Origin: DATEBA01 sp035288045
Lineage (GTDB): Bacteria > Actinomycetota > UBA4738 > HRBIN12
Length of the DNA stretch: 53,409 nucleotides
Reading direction: 5' to 3'
Assembly: GCA_035288045.1 (NCBI GenBank)
Contig: DATEBA010000058.1
Span: 1-53,409, forward strand
Positions 16,064-23,929 of the stretch are shown here, in pieces. The position numbers and the translations under genes are program-made. Position 1 is the stretch's first letter. Each line of letters begins with the position of its first letter. The notes beneath the pieces are model-generated. The model ran no database searches. It was given only the letters and a program-made list of their open reading frames with translations, and had not been told where the DNA came from.

Positions 16064-16837
16064 TCAGGAGAGCGTTCGAAGGTAGAGATCCGCTAGATCC
16101 GGGCCAAACAGCGTCCCGACGACCGCTCCTGCCGCCAGGAAGGGCCCGAAGGGGATCGCTCCCCTCCTTCCGGCCCCCCGGGCCATCGCGATGAGGGCGC
16201 CCACGCCGCCCAGGAGTATGCCGGCGCCGGCCGCCACCCCTACGGAGGGCAGGTGGATCGAGCCCAGAACGAGCCCGGTGAGCGCGTTCAGCTTGACGTC
16301 GCCCATGCCCATCCCCCGTGGGGAGATGATGGCGATCAGGAAGAACGCGCCGCCGTAGGCGGCCAGGCCGATCGCCCCGTCGATCAGGTCGACTCCCACG
16401 TCGAGGGAGTCGCCGAGGACGATCGCGACCGCCGACCCGACGAACGCCGGGTAGACGATCAGGTTGGGGATGATCCGGTGCCGCAGGTCGATCAGGCCAA
16501 CAGCGGGCATGAGCCCCATCAGGACGGCACCCAGCACCGCCGGGAGCAGGCGGTCGAACCTGAGCGCCGCCCCCACGTAAAGGGCACCGGTGGCGAGCTC
16601 GAGCAGCGGGTACAGACCGCCGATCCGCTCACCGCAGGCGCGGCACCGACCCCGCAGAAGGACCCAGGACACGACCGGGACGTTGTCGAGAGCCCGGATC
16701 TGGGTCCCGCAGACGGGGCAGCGAGACCGGGGGGCCACGACCGACTCCTTGCGGGGGATCCGGTGGACGAGGACCGAGTTGAAGCTCCCGATGAGGAGCC
16801 CGAATAGCCCGAAGACGACGACGCGGAGCGCGGTCAC
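16064..16837 (-). CDS. pilD: Prepilin peptidase / N-methyltransferase (A24 family)
   Basis: Membrane aspartyl protease that trims prepilin leaders after Gly and methylates the new N-terminus. The 257 residues have the N-terminal IGSFNSVLVHRIPR, the two CxxC zinc pairs (CPVCGT and CRACGE), several membrane helices and both catalytic Asp motifs (GLIDLRHRIIPN and GMGMGDVKLN). It is placed between the minor pilins and the regulator. It should process all five prepilin-like proteins in this locus. Confidence 0.95.
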   Translation of the reverse strand: MTALRVVVFGLFGLLIGSFNSVLVHRIPRKESVVAPRSRCPVCGTQIRALDNVPVVSWVLLRGRCRACGERIGGLYPLLELATGALYVGAALRFDRLLPAVLGAVLMGLMPAVGLIDLRHRIIPNLIVYPAFVGSAVAIVLGDSLDVGVDLIDGAIGLAAYGGAFFLIAIISPRGMGMGDVKLNALTGLVLGSIHLPSVGVAAGAGILLGGVGALIAMARGAGRRGAIPFGPFLAAGAVVGTLFGPDLADLYLRTLS

Positions 16838-16847
16838 CGGGCCGGCT

Positions 16848-18293
16848 TCAGATGGCGAGCTCCTGCCAGAGGGTCTGCTCGAGTCCGGTGCCGAAGCCGA
16901 CTATCCGCTCGACGCGCTCGTTGTAGACGATGTCGAACCCGTTCTTGATGTCCATCGAGCCCGCGTAGAGAGCCCCGTCGGCCCCGTTCGACTGGTTCTT
17001 GAAGGCCATCTTGCCGGGAGTGTAGAGGAGCCCGGCGATCCCGTCGTCCGGGTCGGCGGGATCCCCCGAGTCGAAGACGACCGAGTTCTTCCCGAATATC
17101 GAGCAGTCCCCCCCGTTCGTCGAGCAGGTCGTGCCCGTCGGCGGCACGTAGAGCGACACGAGGACGAGCGTGGCGGCCGACGTGGTGGTGATCTCGCCCG
17201 TGTTCCCAAGGGTGATCGGGGCGTTCGTGACGATCGTGAGGTCCCCGGAGAGGGTCATGTCCTCGAGGTCGACCAAGGTGCTCTGGCTCGGGTTCTCCTG
17301 CCAGATGATGTACGTGCCGCTCATGTTCGCCGTGCTGACCGAGCTATTGAACTGCGAGACGGCCGTCGGAGAGAAGTTCGTCGGGTCGTAGTCGCAGCCG
17401 ACAGCGTCAAGGGCGAAGCAGGTGAAGCCGGGGTAGTTCCCGATGTCGAAGGTGTATTCGGGGAGAGACCCTTGCGCGGGGGGGTCCGTACGCGTGTTGG
17501 GGACCGCAGATGGCGTGGTTGCAGTCACGACGCCGCAGGCCGTCGCCGTACCGTTGACCGTGCCGCCTGTGATGGCGTAGTCGGTGTTCGGCGTCGGCGG
17601 ACACGAGACGGTCGAGGGAGCCGAGGCCGTTGCGTCGCCCTCGACCGTGCTGGTGATCGTCCCGAGGTTGATCTTGCCGCCGGCCCAGACGTCGCCGTCC
17701 TTCCCGGAGCAGGTGGATCCGTAGCTCTTCAGGATCTGCGCGCCGGCCTGGACGTCCACGCCGCCGGCGGCGTTCAGCACGCTCCCGCAGATGATCGCCC
17801 CGGTCCCTATCGTGACCGCGCTGTTCGCGAAGATGTCGCCCATGATCACCTGGTTGTTCTTGACCTCGAGCGTGTCGGCCGAGAAGAGCGCGTACTGGAA
17901 CTTCGGCTCCGGCTCCATCGTCACCTCGACCTTCCTGGTGACATCTGCCTCAGCCATGCTCGGGAGGTAGCCGATCGAGGTGATCATGGTCTCGCTCTTG
18001 GTTCCCGACCAGGACACCTGATACTCCCCTCCCCCGCCGGTGCATACGAGCGCCGTGCCGATCGGGCAGGGCGACGTCGAGTCGCGGTTCACGCCGAGCC
18101 GGGTGATCGCGTCGTTGACTCCCGCCTCGGTCGGGCCGAGCGTCCGGGTGAACCTCGAGCCCTTCTCCGAGATGTTGAACGCCGAGTTCCCGGCCGAGAG
18201 AGCGACGACCATGAACAGGGACATGACCATCAGGATCACGACGGCCGTGACCAGGGCGAACCCCTCCTCGCCACGGTGCGCTCGTTTCAGCAT
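16848..18293 (-). CDS. PilX-like minor prepilin with large C-terminal domain
   Basis: The 481-residue protein starts MLKRAHRGEEG followed by a hydrophobic helix (FALVTAVVILMVMSLFMVVAL), so cleavage is predicted after Gly11. The residue at mature position 5 is Thr16, not the usual Glu, as in PilX/GspK-type pilins at the fibre tip. The rest is a long Ser/Thr/Gly-rich beta-type region (about 130-450) with scattered cysteines and a repeated NNQVIMGDIFANSAVTIG-like pattern. It lies in the pilV-pilW-pilX order. The function of the C-terminal part is unknown; adhesion or fibre priming are possibilities. Confidence 0.75.
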   Translation of the reverse strand: MLKRAHRGEEGFALVTAVVILMVMSLFMVVALSAGNSAFNISEKGSRFTRTLGPTEAGVNDAITRLGVNRDSTSPCPIGTALVCTGGGGEYQVSWSGTKSETMITSIGYLPSMAEADVTRKVEVTMEPEPKFQYALFSADTLEVKNNQVIMGDIFANSAVTIGTGAIICGSVLNAAGGVDVQAGAQILKSYGSTCSGKDGDVWAGGKINLGTITSTVEGDATASAPSTVSCPPTPNTDYAITGGTVNGTATACGVVTATTPSAVPNTRTDPPAQGSLPEYTFDIGNYPGFTCFALDAVGCDYDPTNFSPTAVSQFNSSVSTANMSGTYIIWQENPSQSTLVDLEDMTLSGDLTIVTNAPITLGNTGEITTTSAATLVLVSLYVPPTGTTCSTNGGDCSIFGKNSVVFDSGDPADPDDGIAGLLYTPGKMAFKNQSNGADGALYAGSMDIKNGFDIVYNERVERIVGFGTGLEQTLWQELAI

Positions 18294-18306
18294 TCCCTCA
18301 TCCTCC

Positions 18307-18825
18307 TCACACGTTCCGCATCGAGACGTCCGACGTGATCGTCACCTCGGACGTCTTCGTGCCGAGCTGCAGGTTGATGGTCACCTGGTCCAGTAGCCCG
18401 TCGTGGCTCGTGTAGGTGAAGACGCTCGGCGACTTGAGGCTCGACGCAACCGTTCGGAAGTTCGTTCCCCCATCGGTGGAGATCTCCAGCGCGAAGGGTG
18501 CAGCTGAGCCGGTAGCCCTCCACACCACCGACGTCGCGGTGCCGTTGATGTAGGTCTCCATGTCCAGGGTGTCCACGTCGCTCACGGCCTGATCTACGGA
18601 CTCCGCCTGGCGGATCTGCTTCACCATCTGATCGAGCGCGACCTGGCCATCGCCGAGCACGTCGCGACGGTTCTCGACGATGCCGGTGGTGCCCATCGCA
18701 CGGACCATCATCGCAAGAGCGGCCGAAACGATCAGCAGCATCACGGCCATCGTGACCATGAGCTCGGTCACGGTGAGACCCCGTTCATCGCCCCACCTAG
18801 ACGGTGACGTGGTTGCTCTCTGCAC
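18307..18825 (-). CDS. PilW/PulJ-like minor prepilin
   Basis: The 172 residues begin with a GTG and a 16-residue leader ending WGDERG, followed by LTVTELMVTMAVMLLIVSAALAMMV. This gives the type III prepilin pattern with Glu21 at mature position 5. The globular part is beta-rich and ends SDVSMRNV. The start overlaps the 3' end of the upstream pilV-like gene by 29 nt; no later in-frame start would keep a leader, so I accept the overlap. Confidence 0.8.
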   Translation of the reverse strand: MQRATTSPSRWGDERGLTVTELMVTMAVMLLIVSAALAMMVRAMGTTGIVENRRDVLGDGQVALDQMVKQIRQAESVDQAVSDVDTLDMETYINGTATSVVWRATGSAAPFALEISTDGGTNFRTVASSLKSPSVFTYTSHDGLLDQVTINLQLGTKTSEVTITSDVSMRNV

Positions 18826-20335
18826 TCTGGTTCCCCGCGTTGTCGACGGACACGACGTAGTACTCGTAGTTCGTCAGGTTGTCCATGCTCGGGTCCTGGC
18901 ACTTCGTCGGGACGCCGTAGATGTAGTTACACGTGATCTGGCTCCACGTGGAAGACGTGGTCGGCCGGCGCCACACCTGGTATCCGGCGAGGTCGCCGGG
19001 CAGCGGCGCGGGTGCGCTCCACTGGAGCACGGCCGACTTCTTGTTGGCCGCCCGGGAGGCCGTGAGGCCGCTCGGAGCCCCCGGCAAGCCCGTGTCGAGA
19101 ACGATGTTGTCCGAGTACGCGGACGAGACGTTCCCTGCCGCATCGATGAACTTCACGTACACGGTCTTGGTTCCGTCTCCTGAGTCGAGCGTGTAGATCG
19201 CGCTGGTGGCGTAGTCCTGGGCGGCCCCGTAGGTCACGCCGTCTGTCGAGAACTGCATCTTGGAGACCCCCGAGCCTCCCGGCTCGTCGGTGGCGTCCAA
19301 CGTGAGCGTCACCTGGAGCTGTGTCGTGTATCCGGAGCCGGAGTTGATCACTATCGAGCCCGTCGGCGCCGTGTTATCGGGATCGGGGGGCTCCGGGTTG
19401 GTCACGGTGACCTCGCAGTTGAGGGCGGTGTTCGTCGCGCTCGCCCCGTCGTCGTCGAATACGCGGTTCACCACCGTGTAGGTGCCGGCGGGGTTGTACG
19501 TGTGCGACTGATTGACCCCGCCGTTGGTCACCTCGTAGGTACCGTCGCCGTCGAAGTCCCAGTCGACCTGGGAGATCGTGCCGTCGACGTCGGTCGCCTG
19601 CGCGGTGAAGTTGGCCGTCTTGTCGACGTTACTCGTGAGCGGGCAGATCACCGTCGGCGGCTGGTTCACCGCGGCGCCCCCATCCGCGTGATAGGGGACC
19701 TTGCCGTCGGAGAACAGCGAGCCCATCGTGAGGCTCGACGCCACGCCGTTGGAGATGCTGTCCCACGACACCACGATCGTGACCCGCTTCTGGTCCTGGC
19801 CGTTGGAGTCGTCGACGCCGTCCTCGTTCCCGTCGGCGGCGTCGGCCCCGCCGGTGCCGTCGAGCGGCGAGTCGACCCACGTCACGAACGTGTACACGGT
19901 GTACGACGTGTTCCCCTGCTGGACGTCGGTCTGGTAATGGAGCAGGTAGGGGTTCGCGTCCTCGACGACGAGGGACTCGAAGCCGAGGGGTCCGTCATCG
20001 TCGGGGTCGTAGGTGAGCGGGGGGCCCTCGTCGACCCAGTAGTCCGGGTTGTCCGGGTCGGTTGAGTGGGTGATCGGGTTGGCCAGCTCCTGTAGGAGGA
20101 TCACGTTCTCGTAGTTGAGATTGCGCGCGAGCTCCATCTGCTGGTCGGCCAGGCTCTTGGCGGCGAACCGCTGCCGGGAGAGGCCGCTCGTCTTGAGCCC
20201 GGTGTTGAGGGCCTGGGCGACTGCGAACGCCCCAACCGAGAGGATCATGCCGGCCACCATGACCTCGACCAGCGTCAGGCCGCGCTCGTCACGGAGACGA
20301 GCGCGGAGACGGACGAACCACCCCGCGTTGCGCAT
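18797..20335 (-). CDS. PilV-like minor prepilin with PKD, Ig-like and Fn3-like modules
   Basis: The 512-residue protein begins with a basic leader ending DERG (cleavage after Gly19), then LTLVEVMVAGMILSVG with Glu24 at mature position 5. A pilin-like globular region runs to about 220. It is followed by a PKD-like domain (about 226-312, with VDWDFDGDGTYEV and PAGTYTVVNRVFDDDG), an Ig-like domain (about 323-415, with VYVKFIDAAGNVSS) and a fibronectin type III-like domain (about 418-512, with APSGLTASRA and YYVVSVDNAGNQS). Ordinary PilV proteins are much shorter. The extra surface modules make a tip adhesin likely (inference). ATG start at 20335. Confidence 0.8.
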   Translation of the reverse strand: MRNAGWFVRLRARLRDERGLTLVEVMVAGMILSVGAFAVAQALNTGLKTSGLSRQRFAAKSLADQQMELARNLNYENVILLQELANPITHSTDPDNPDYWVDEGPPLTYDPDDDGPLGFESLVVEDANPYLLHYQTDVQQGNTSYTVYTFVTWVDSPLDGTGGADAADGNEDGVDDSNGQDQKRVTIVVSWDSISNGVASSLTMGSLFSDGKVPYHADGGAAVNQPPTVICPLTSNVDKTANFTAQATDVDGTISQVDWDFDGDGTYEVTNGGVNQSHTYNPAGTYTVVNRVFDDDGASATNTALNCEVTVTNPEPPDPDNTAPTGSIVINSGSGYTTQLQVTLTLDATDEPGGSGVSKMQFSTDGVTYGAAQDYATSAIYTLDSGDGTKTVYVKFIDAAGNVSSAYSDNIVLDTGLPGAPSGLTASRAANKKSAVLQWSAPAPLPGDLAGYQVWRRPTTSSTWSQITCNYIYGVPTKCQDPSMDNLTNYEYYVVSVDNAGNQSAESNHVTV

Positions 20336-20393
20336 CAGCTCACATGCCCCTTACCTGGGGTTTCGGCAGTCGGAGCCCTCGCCTTGAATAGGG

Positions 20394-20837
20394 TCACCAC
20401 CCTCCGGTGCACTCCGCCGTCGTGTCCACGTCGGTGTAGGTGGCGGAGCCGCCGCGGCTCGTCGCCGGGCTCGCGGCGATCTGAGCCACGCACCAGTAGG
20501 TGCCCGTGCCCCCCGCGCGCGCGACGAGCAGGAGCAGATCGCCCGAGGCCACGTCTATCGCTATCTCCCCGACCGCAGGGGGCCCCGGCGTCACCCAGGC
20601 CAGATTCGGGATCTCGGTCTCGCCCTCCGGCACCCCGAACGCCGAGTAGTCCCGGGTCTGGGCGTAGTACGCGACCGCCCCAACGAGACCCATCCGCAGG
20701 TTCGTCTGCGCGGCTCGATCCTCGGCTCGCTCGCGGGCGCCCAGATACACGGGCAGGGCGACCGCGATCAGGATCCCCACGATTAGGACCACGATCATGA
20801 CCTCGACCAGCGTGAAGCCTCGCTCATCGTCACGCAT
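20394..20837 (-). CDS. Type IV pilin-like protein (second pilin)
   Basis: The 147 residues have a very short leader MRDDERG, then FTLVEVMIVVLIVGILIAVALPVYLGA, with Glu12 at mature position 5. The body carries the ARERAEDRAAQTNLR helix and ends in ECTGGW, with a preceding Cys near WCVAQ that could close a C-terminal disulfide loop. It shares the terminal CTGGW with the neighbouring pilin and is probably its paralogue. Confidence 0.88.
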   Translation of the reverse strand: MRDDERGFTLVEVMIVVLIVGILIAVALPVYLGARERAEDRAAQTNLRMGLVGAVAYYAQTRDYSAFGVPEGETEIPNLAWVTPGPPAVGEIAIDVASGDLLLLVARAGGTGTYWCVAQIAASPATSRGGSATYTDVDTTAECTGGW

Positions 20838-20859
20838 CGCACGTTCCCCGGTAAGACCA

Positions 20860-20889
20860 CAGAGGGGCGGCCCTTAGGCCGCCCCTCTG
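20860..20889 (-). terminator. Hairpin between the two pilin genes
   Basis: Perfect 13-bp inverted repeat (CAGAGGGGCGGCC and its complement) with a 4-nt loop, 20 nt after the stop of the upstream pilin. There is no U tract. It could stop most transcripts after the first pilin, or stabilise that mRNA, giving more of the first pilin than of the downstream minor pilins. Confidence 0.6.
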
Positions 20890-20909
20890 AGGGTCGCGAA
20901 CGCCGGAAT

Positions 20910-21371
20910 CTACCAGCCGCCGGTGCAGCCGGCGAAGGTGACCGAGGCGACGTTCCCCAGGTTCTGCCCACCGCCGGCCGATGTGTCCTTGGCGAGACAG
21001 AAGCTGGTTCCCGAGCCGGAGAGTGCGTTCAGCACGATCGTGTCGTCCAGCTCGGTGACGTAGACGACACCCTCGGTGTCCACGTCGGCGACGGCAGCCG
21101 CGACATCCCACGTGAGGGAAGGCTCGATGGCCTCGCCCTCGGTGTCGTCGAACCCGTCGTAGGTGTCGTCGTCGGTGAACCACGTGTCCGCGGCGGCGAC
21201 ACCGTTGCGGATGTCCGACTGCGCCGCCTTGTCCTGGGCCCGCGTGCGGGCGCCGAGGAAGGTCGGCAGAGCGATGGCGACCAGGATGCCGATGATCAGA
21301 ACGACCACCATCAGCTCGATGAGCGTGAAGCCCTCTTCCTCGCTGCGCCGCTCCAACAGGCGCTTGAGCAT
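20910..21371 (-). CDS. pilA: Major type IV pilin candidate
   Basis: The 153-residue prepilin has leader MLKRLLERRSEEEG, then FTLIELMVVVLIIGILVAIALPTFLGA with Glu19 at mature position 5. The globular part has an internal Cys (SFCLAK) and C-terminal FAGCTGGW that could form the D-region disulfide. The ATG at 21371 is preceded by GGAGG at good spacing, and I reject a longer open frame upstream. I call it the major pilin because it has the best ribosome site, a long structured leader and a following hairpin; this is not proven. Confidence 0.88.
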   Translation of the reverse strand: MLKRLLERRSEEEGFTLIELMVVVLIIGILVAIALPTFLGARTRAQDKAAQSDIRNGVAAADTWFTDDDTYDGFDDTEGEAIEPSLTWDVAAAVADVDTEGVVYVTELDDTIVLNALSGSGTSFCLAKDTSAGGGQNLGNVASVTFAGCTGGW

Positions 21372-21399
21372 AGGGTCACCTCCCCTTTCCACTGCCTGA

Positions 21400-21495
21400 G
21401 CGCGCCCTCTGCGCGCGTCCCTGAAGGTGTCGGCAGCGCCGGCACGGGACTGAAGTCCCACCCGGGTTTCTGCCGCCGGATACCCGGTTCCGGGT
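21400..21495 (-). ncRNA. Structured leader upstream of the major pilin gene
   Basis: The 141-nt gap between pilC and the pilin (21372-21512) has three hairpins on the transcript. One is ACCCGG/CCGGGT (21482-21495). The second is nested: CGGCAG/CTGCCG (21431-21436 with 21470-21475) encloses CCGG/CCGG and GGGAC-UUCA-GUCCC (21446-21459). The third is GCGCGC/GCGCGC with a 5-nt loop (21400-21416). The conserved core of the c-di-GMP-I riboswitch is not present. It may be a cis-regulatory RNA or simply RNA that protects the pilin mRNA. Confidence 0.45.
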
Positions 21496-21512
21496 AGGGG
21501 CGTCCTCCGCGG

Positions 21513-22727
21513 CTACTGCACCAGGTTGATGATGTTGAACATCGGCATGTAGAGGGCGATGACCGCCGCCCCCACCCCACCGCCGATGAAACCGATCAGG
21601 AGCGGCTCGATCAGAGACGTCAGCGCGTCGACGGTGGCAGTCACCTCGTCGTCGTAGAACTTGGCCACCTTCTCGAGCATCGCGTCCACCGCTCCGGTCT
21701 CCTCGCCCACGGCCAACATCTGAACCACCATCGGTGGGAAGACGGCGTGCTCCGCCAACGGCTTTGCGATGCTCTCGCCCTCCCGGACGCTCCCCTTCAC
21801 GTCGTCCACGGCGATGCTGATCGTCCGGTTGCCGACCGTCTCCGTGACGATGTCGAGGGCTTGCAGGATCGGAACGCCGGAGCGGAGCAGCATTCCGAGG
21901 GTGCTGGAGAACCGCGATAGCGCGGTCTTGTGGAACAGCTTGCCGAAGACCGGGACCTTGAGCTTCAGGCGGTCGAGGGTGATACGGCCGGCCTCGGTCT
22001 TCTTGTAGCGTCGGAACGCGTAGACCCCTGCCGCGGTGAGCAGGATCAGCACGTACCAGTAGGCCCGCACGGCCTCCGACGCGCCGAGGAGCATCCGCGT
22101 CGGGAGGGGAAGCTTGGCTCCGCCAAGCGAGGCGTAGATCGTCTCGAACTGCGGCACGACGAACAGCAGCATCGCCGTCATGATCAGCGACACGAGGATC
22201 ACGACCACCACCGGGTAGGTCATCGCCGACTTGATCCGCTGGCGGAGGGAGACCTCCTTCTCTATGTTGTCGGCCAGGCGCAGCAGCACGTCGTCGAGCA
22301 CGCCTCCGGTCTCTCCCGAGCGGACCATCGCCACGTAGAGCTCGGAGAAAGCCTTCTCGTGCTTGGCGAGCGCGTTGGAGAGCGACGAGCCCTGCTCCAC
22401 GTCGGTCCGACACTGCGTGAGGACCTTCGCCAGCTCCTTGCTGTCGGTCTGCTCCGCGAGGATCGCCAGCGCGCGCAGGATCGGGAGCCCCGAGTTCACC
22501 ATCGTGGCGAACTGGCGGGAGAAGACGGCCAGCTCCTTCAGCTTCACGCGCCCCGGACGAAGGTTGATCTCCATCTTGAGGCCCGCCCTGTGCTTGCCGA
22601 TCTCGAGGGGCACGTAGCCCATCTCCCGAAGCCGCTGGATCACGAGGCCCTCGTTGTCGGCGACCAGCGTCCCGCTCACCAGGTTGCCGCCCCGGTCGCG
22701 GACCTTGTACGCGTAGGTCTCGGACAT
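21513..22727 (-). CDS. pilC: Type IV pilus inner-membrane platform protein PilC
   Basis: Polytopic GspF-family protein that couples PilB and PilT to pilin extraction. The 404 residues start with the short N-terminal ETYAYKVRDRGGNLVSGTL and contain two GspF repeats (AVFSRQFATMVNSGLPILRAL near 75 and RFSSTLGMLLRSGVPILQALD near 275) with membrane helices. The start overlaps the pilT stop by 1 nt (TGATG). Confidence 0.95.
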   Translation of the reverse strand: MSETYAYKVRDRGGNLVSGTLVADNEGLVIQRLREMGYVPLEIGKHRAGLKMEINLRPGRVKLKELAVFSRQFATMVNSGLPILRALAILAEQTDSKELAKVLTQCRTDVEQGSSLSNALAKHEKAFSELYVAMVRSGETGGVLDDVLLRLADNIEKEVSLRQRIKSAMTYPVVVVILVSLIMTAMLLFVVPQFETIYASLGGAKLPLPTRMLLGASEAVRAYWYVLILLTAAGVYAFRRYKKTEAGRITLDRLKLKVPVFGKLFHKTALSRFSSTLGMLLRSGVPILQALDIVTETVGNRTISIAVDDVKGSVREGESIAKPLAEHAVFPPMVVQMLAVGEETGAVDAMLEKVAKFYDDEVTATVDALTSLIEPLLIGFIGGGVGAAVIALYMPMFNIINLVQ

Positions 22728-23929
22728 CAGCTACCCCCTCCGAAACCGCTCGCGCCGAACGAGTCTCCCCATCCGCCGCCGCTCCCGAGCATCTCGCCCT
22801 CGAGCTCTCCGGGGGCGTATCCATCGCTGGACCCGCCGGAGCCTCCGAGCAGACGCTGTAGCTCCTCGGGGTCGTGACAGCGCTCGTACGCCAGCTGCTG
22901 GGAGATCTTTCCCGCTTTCACGAGGGTCGAAAGAGACATGTCCATCGTCTGCATGCCGAACCGGCCGCCCGCCTGCATCGACGAGTAGATCTGGTGGGTC
23001 TTGCCCTCCCGGATAAGGTTCCGGACCGCAGGCGTGGCGACAAGGATCTCCACCGCGACCGCCCGCCCCTGGCCGTCGACCGTCTGTAGCAGCTGCTGGG
23101 TGACGACCCCCTGCAGCGTCGTCGAGAGCTGAACCCGGACCTGCTGCTGCTGGTGCGGCGGGAAGACGTCGATGATGCGGTCGATCGTCTGGGGCGCGTC
23201 CTGGGTGTGCAGCGTGGCGAAGACCAGGTGCCCCGTCTCGGCTGCGGTGATCGCCGTGGAGATCGTCTCCAGGTCCCGCATCTCGCCGACGAGGATCACG
23301 TCGGGGTCCTGCCTCAGCACGTGCTTGAGGGCCTGGGCGAACCCGTGGGTGTCGGCCCCGACCTCGCGCTGGTTCACGATGCTCTTCTTGTGCTTGTGGA
23401 GGAACTCGATCGGATCCTCCACGGTCATGATGTGTCCCGCCCGCTCGTTGTTCACGATGTCGACCATCCCGGCAAGCGTCGTGGACTTGCCCGAGCCAGT
23501 CGGTCCCGTCACCACGACGAAGCCGCGCGGGAAGCGCGCCAGGTCCTTCACCACAGGCGGAAGGCCGAGCGAGTCCACGTCCTTGATCTCGTAGGGGATG
23601 AGGCGGAAGGCCGCGCCGATCGAGTCCCGCTGGAAATACACGTTCACGCGGAACCTGGCCTTCCCGGGCAAGGCGTAGGACATGTCTAGCTCGAGCTCTT
23701 GCTCGAGCCGCTCGCGGAACTTCTGCGGGAGGATCGCGTAGACCATCCCCTGGAGAGCCCGCGGCGAGAGCACGGGGTACTCCTCCAGCCGTTCGAGCTC
23801 CCCGTGGAGCCGGATCGTCGGCGGGGCGCCCGCAGTTAGATGGAGGTCCGACGCGCCCTTGTCCAGCATCAGCTCGAGGAGCTCTGGAACCGGGATCTGG
23901 ATGTCCTGCTCTTCCTGCACCATGCTCAT
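22727..23929 (-). CDS. pilT: Pilus retraction ATPase PilT
   Basis: Hexameric ATPase that depolymerises the pilus, giving twitching motility and DNA uptake. The 400 residues have the N-terminal DKGASDLHLTAGAPP, Walker A GPTGSGKST (142-150), the Asp box, ALKHVLRQDPDVILVGEMRD (Walker B), the His box and the AIRNLIRE-like retraction motif in the form AVRNLIREGK. After about residue 360 there is a Gly/Ser-rich tail of some 40 residues not normal for PilT. Its presence shows the pili are probably retractile. Confidence 0.95.
   Translation of the reverse strand: MSMVQEEQDIQIPVPELLELMLDKGASDLHLTAGAPPTIRLHGELERLEEYPVLSPRALQGMVYAILPQKFRERLEQELELDMSYALPGKARFRVNVYFQRDSIGAAFRLIPYEIKDVDSLGLPPVVKDLARFPRGFVVVTGPTGSGKSTTLAGMVDIVNNERAGHIMTVEDPIEFLHKHKKSIVNQREVGADTHGFAQALKHVLRQDPDVILVGEMRDLETISTAITAAETGHLVFATLHTQDAPQTIDRIIDVFPPHQQQQVRVQLSTTLQGVVTQQLLQTVDGQGRAVAVEILVATPAVRNLIREGKTHQIYSSMQAGGRFGMQTMDMSLSTLVKAGKISQQLAYERCHDPEELQRLLGGSGGSSDGYAPGELEGEMLGSGGGWGDSFGASGFGGGS

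Noticed and set aside
21372..21512. c-di-GMP-I (GEMM) riboswitch upstream of the major pilin
   Set aside because: The conserved GGCAAACC and GGGACGCAAAGCC segments are not present; only general hairpins are seen.
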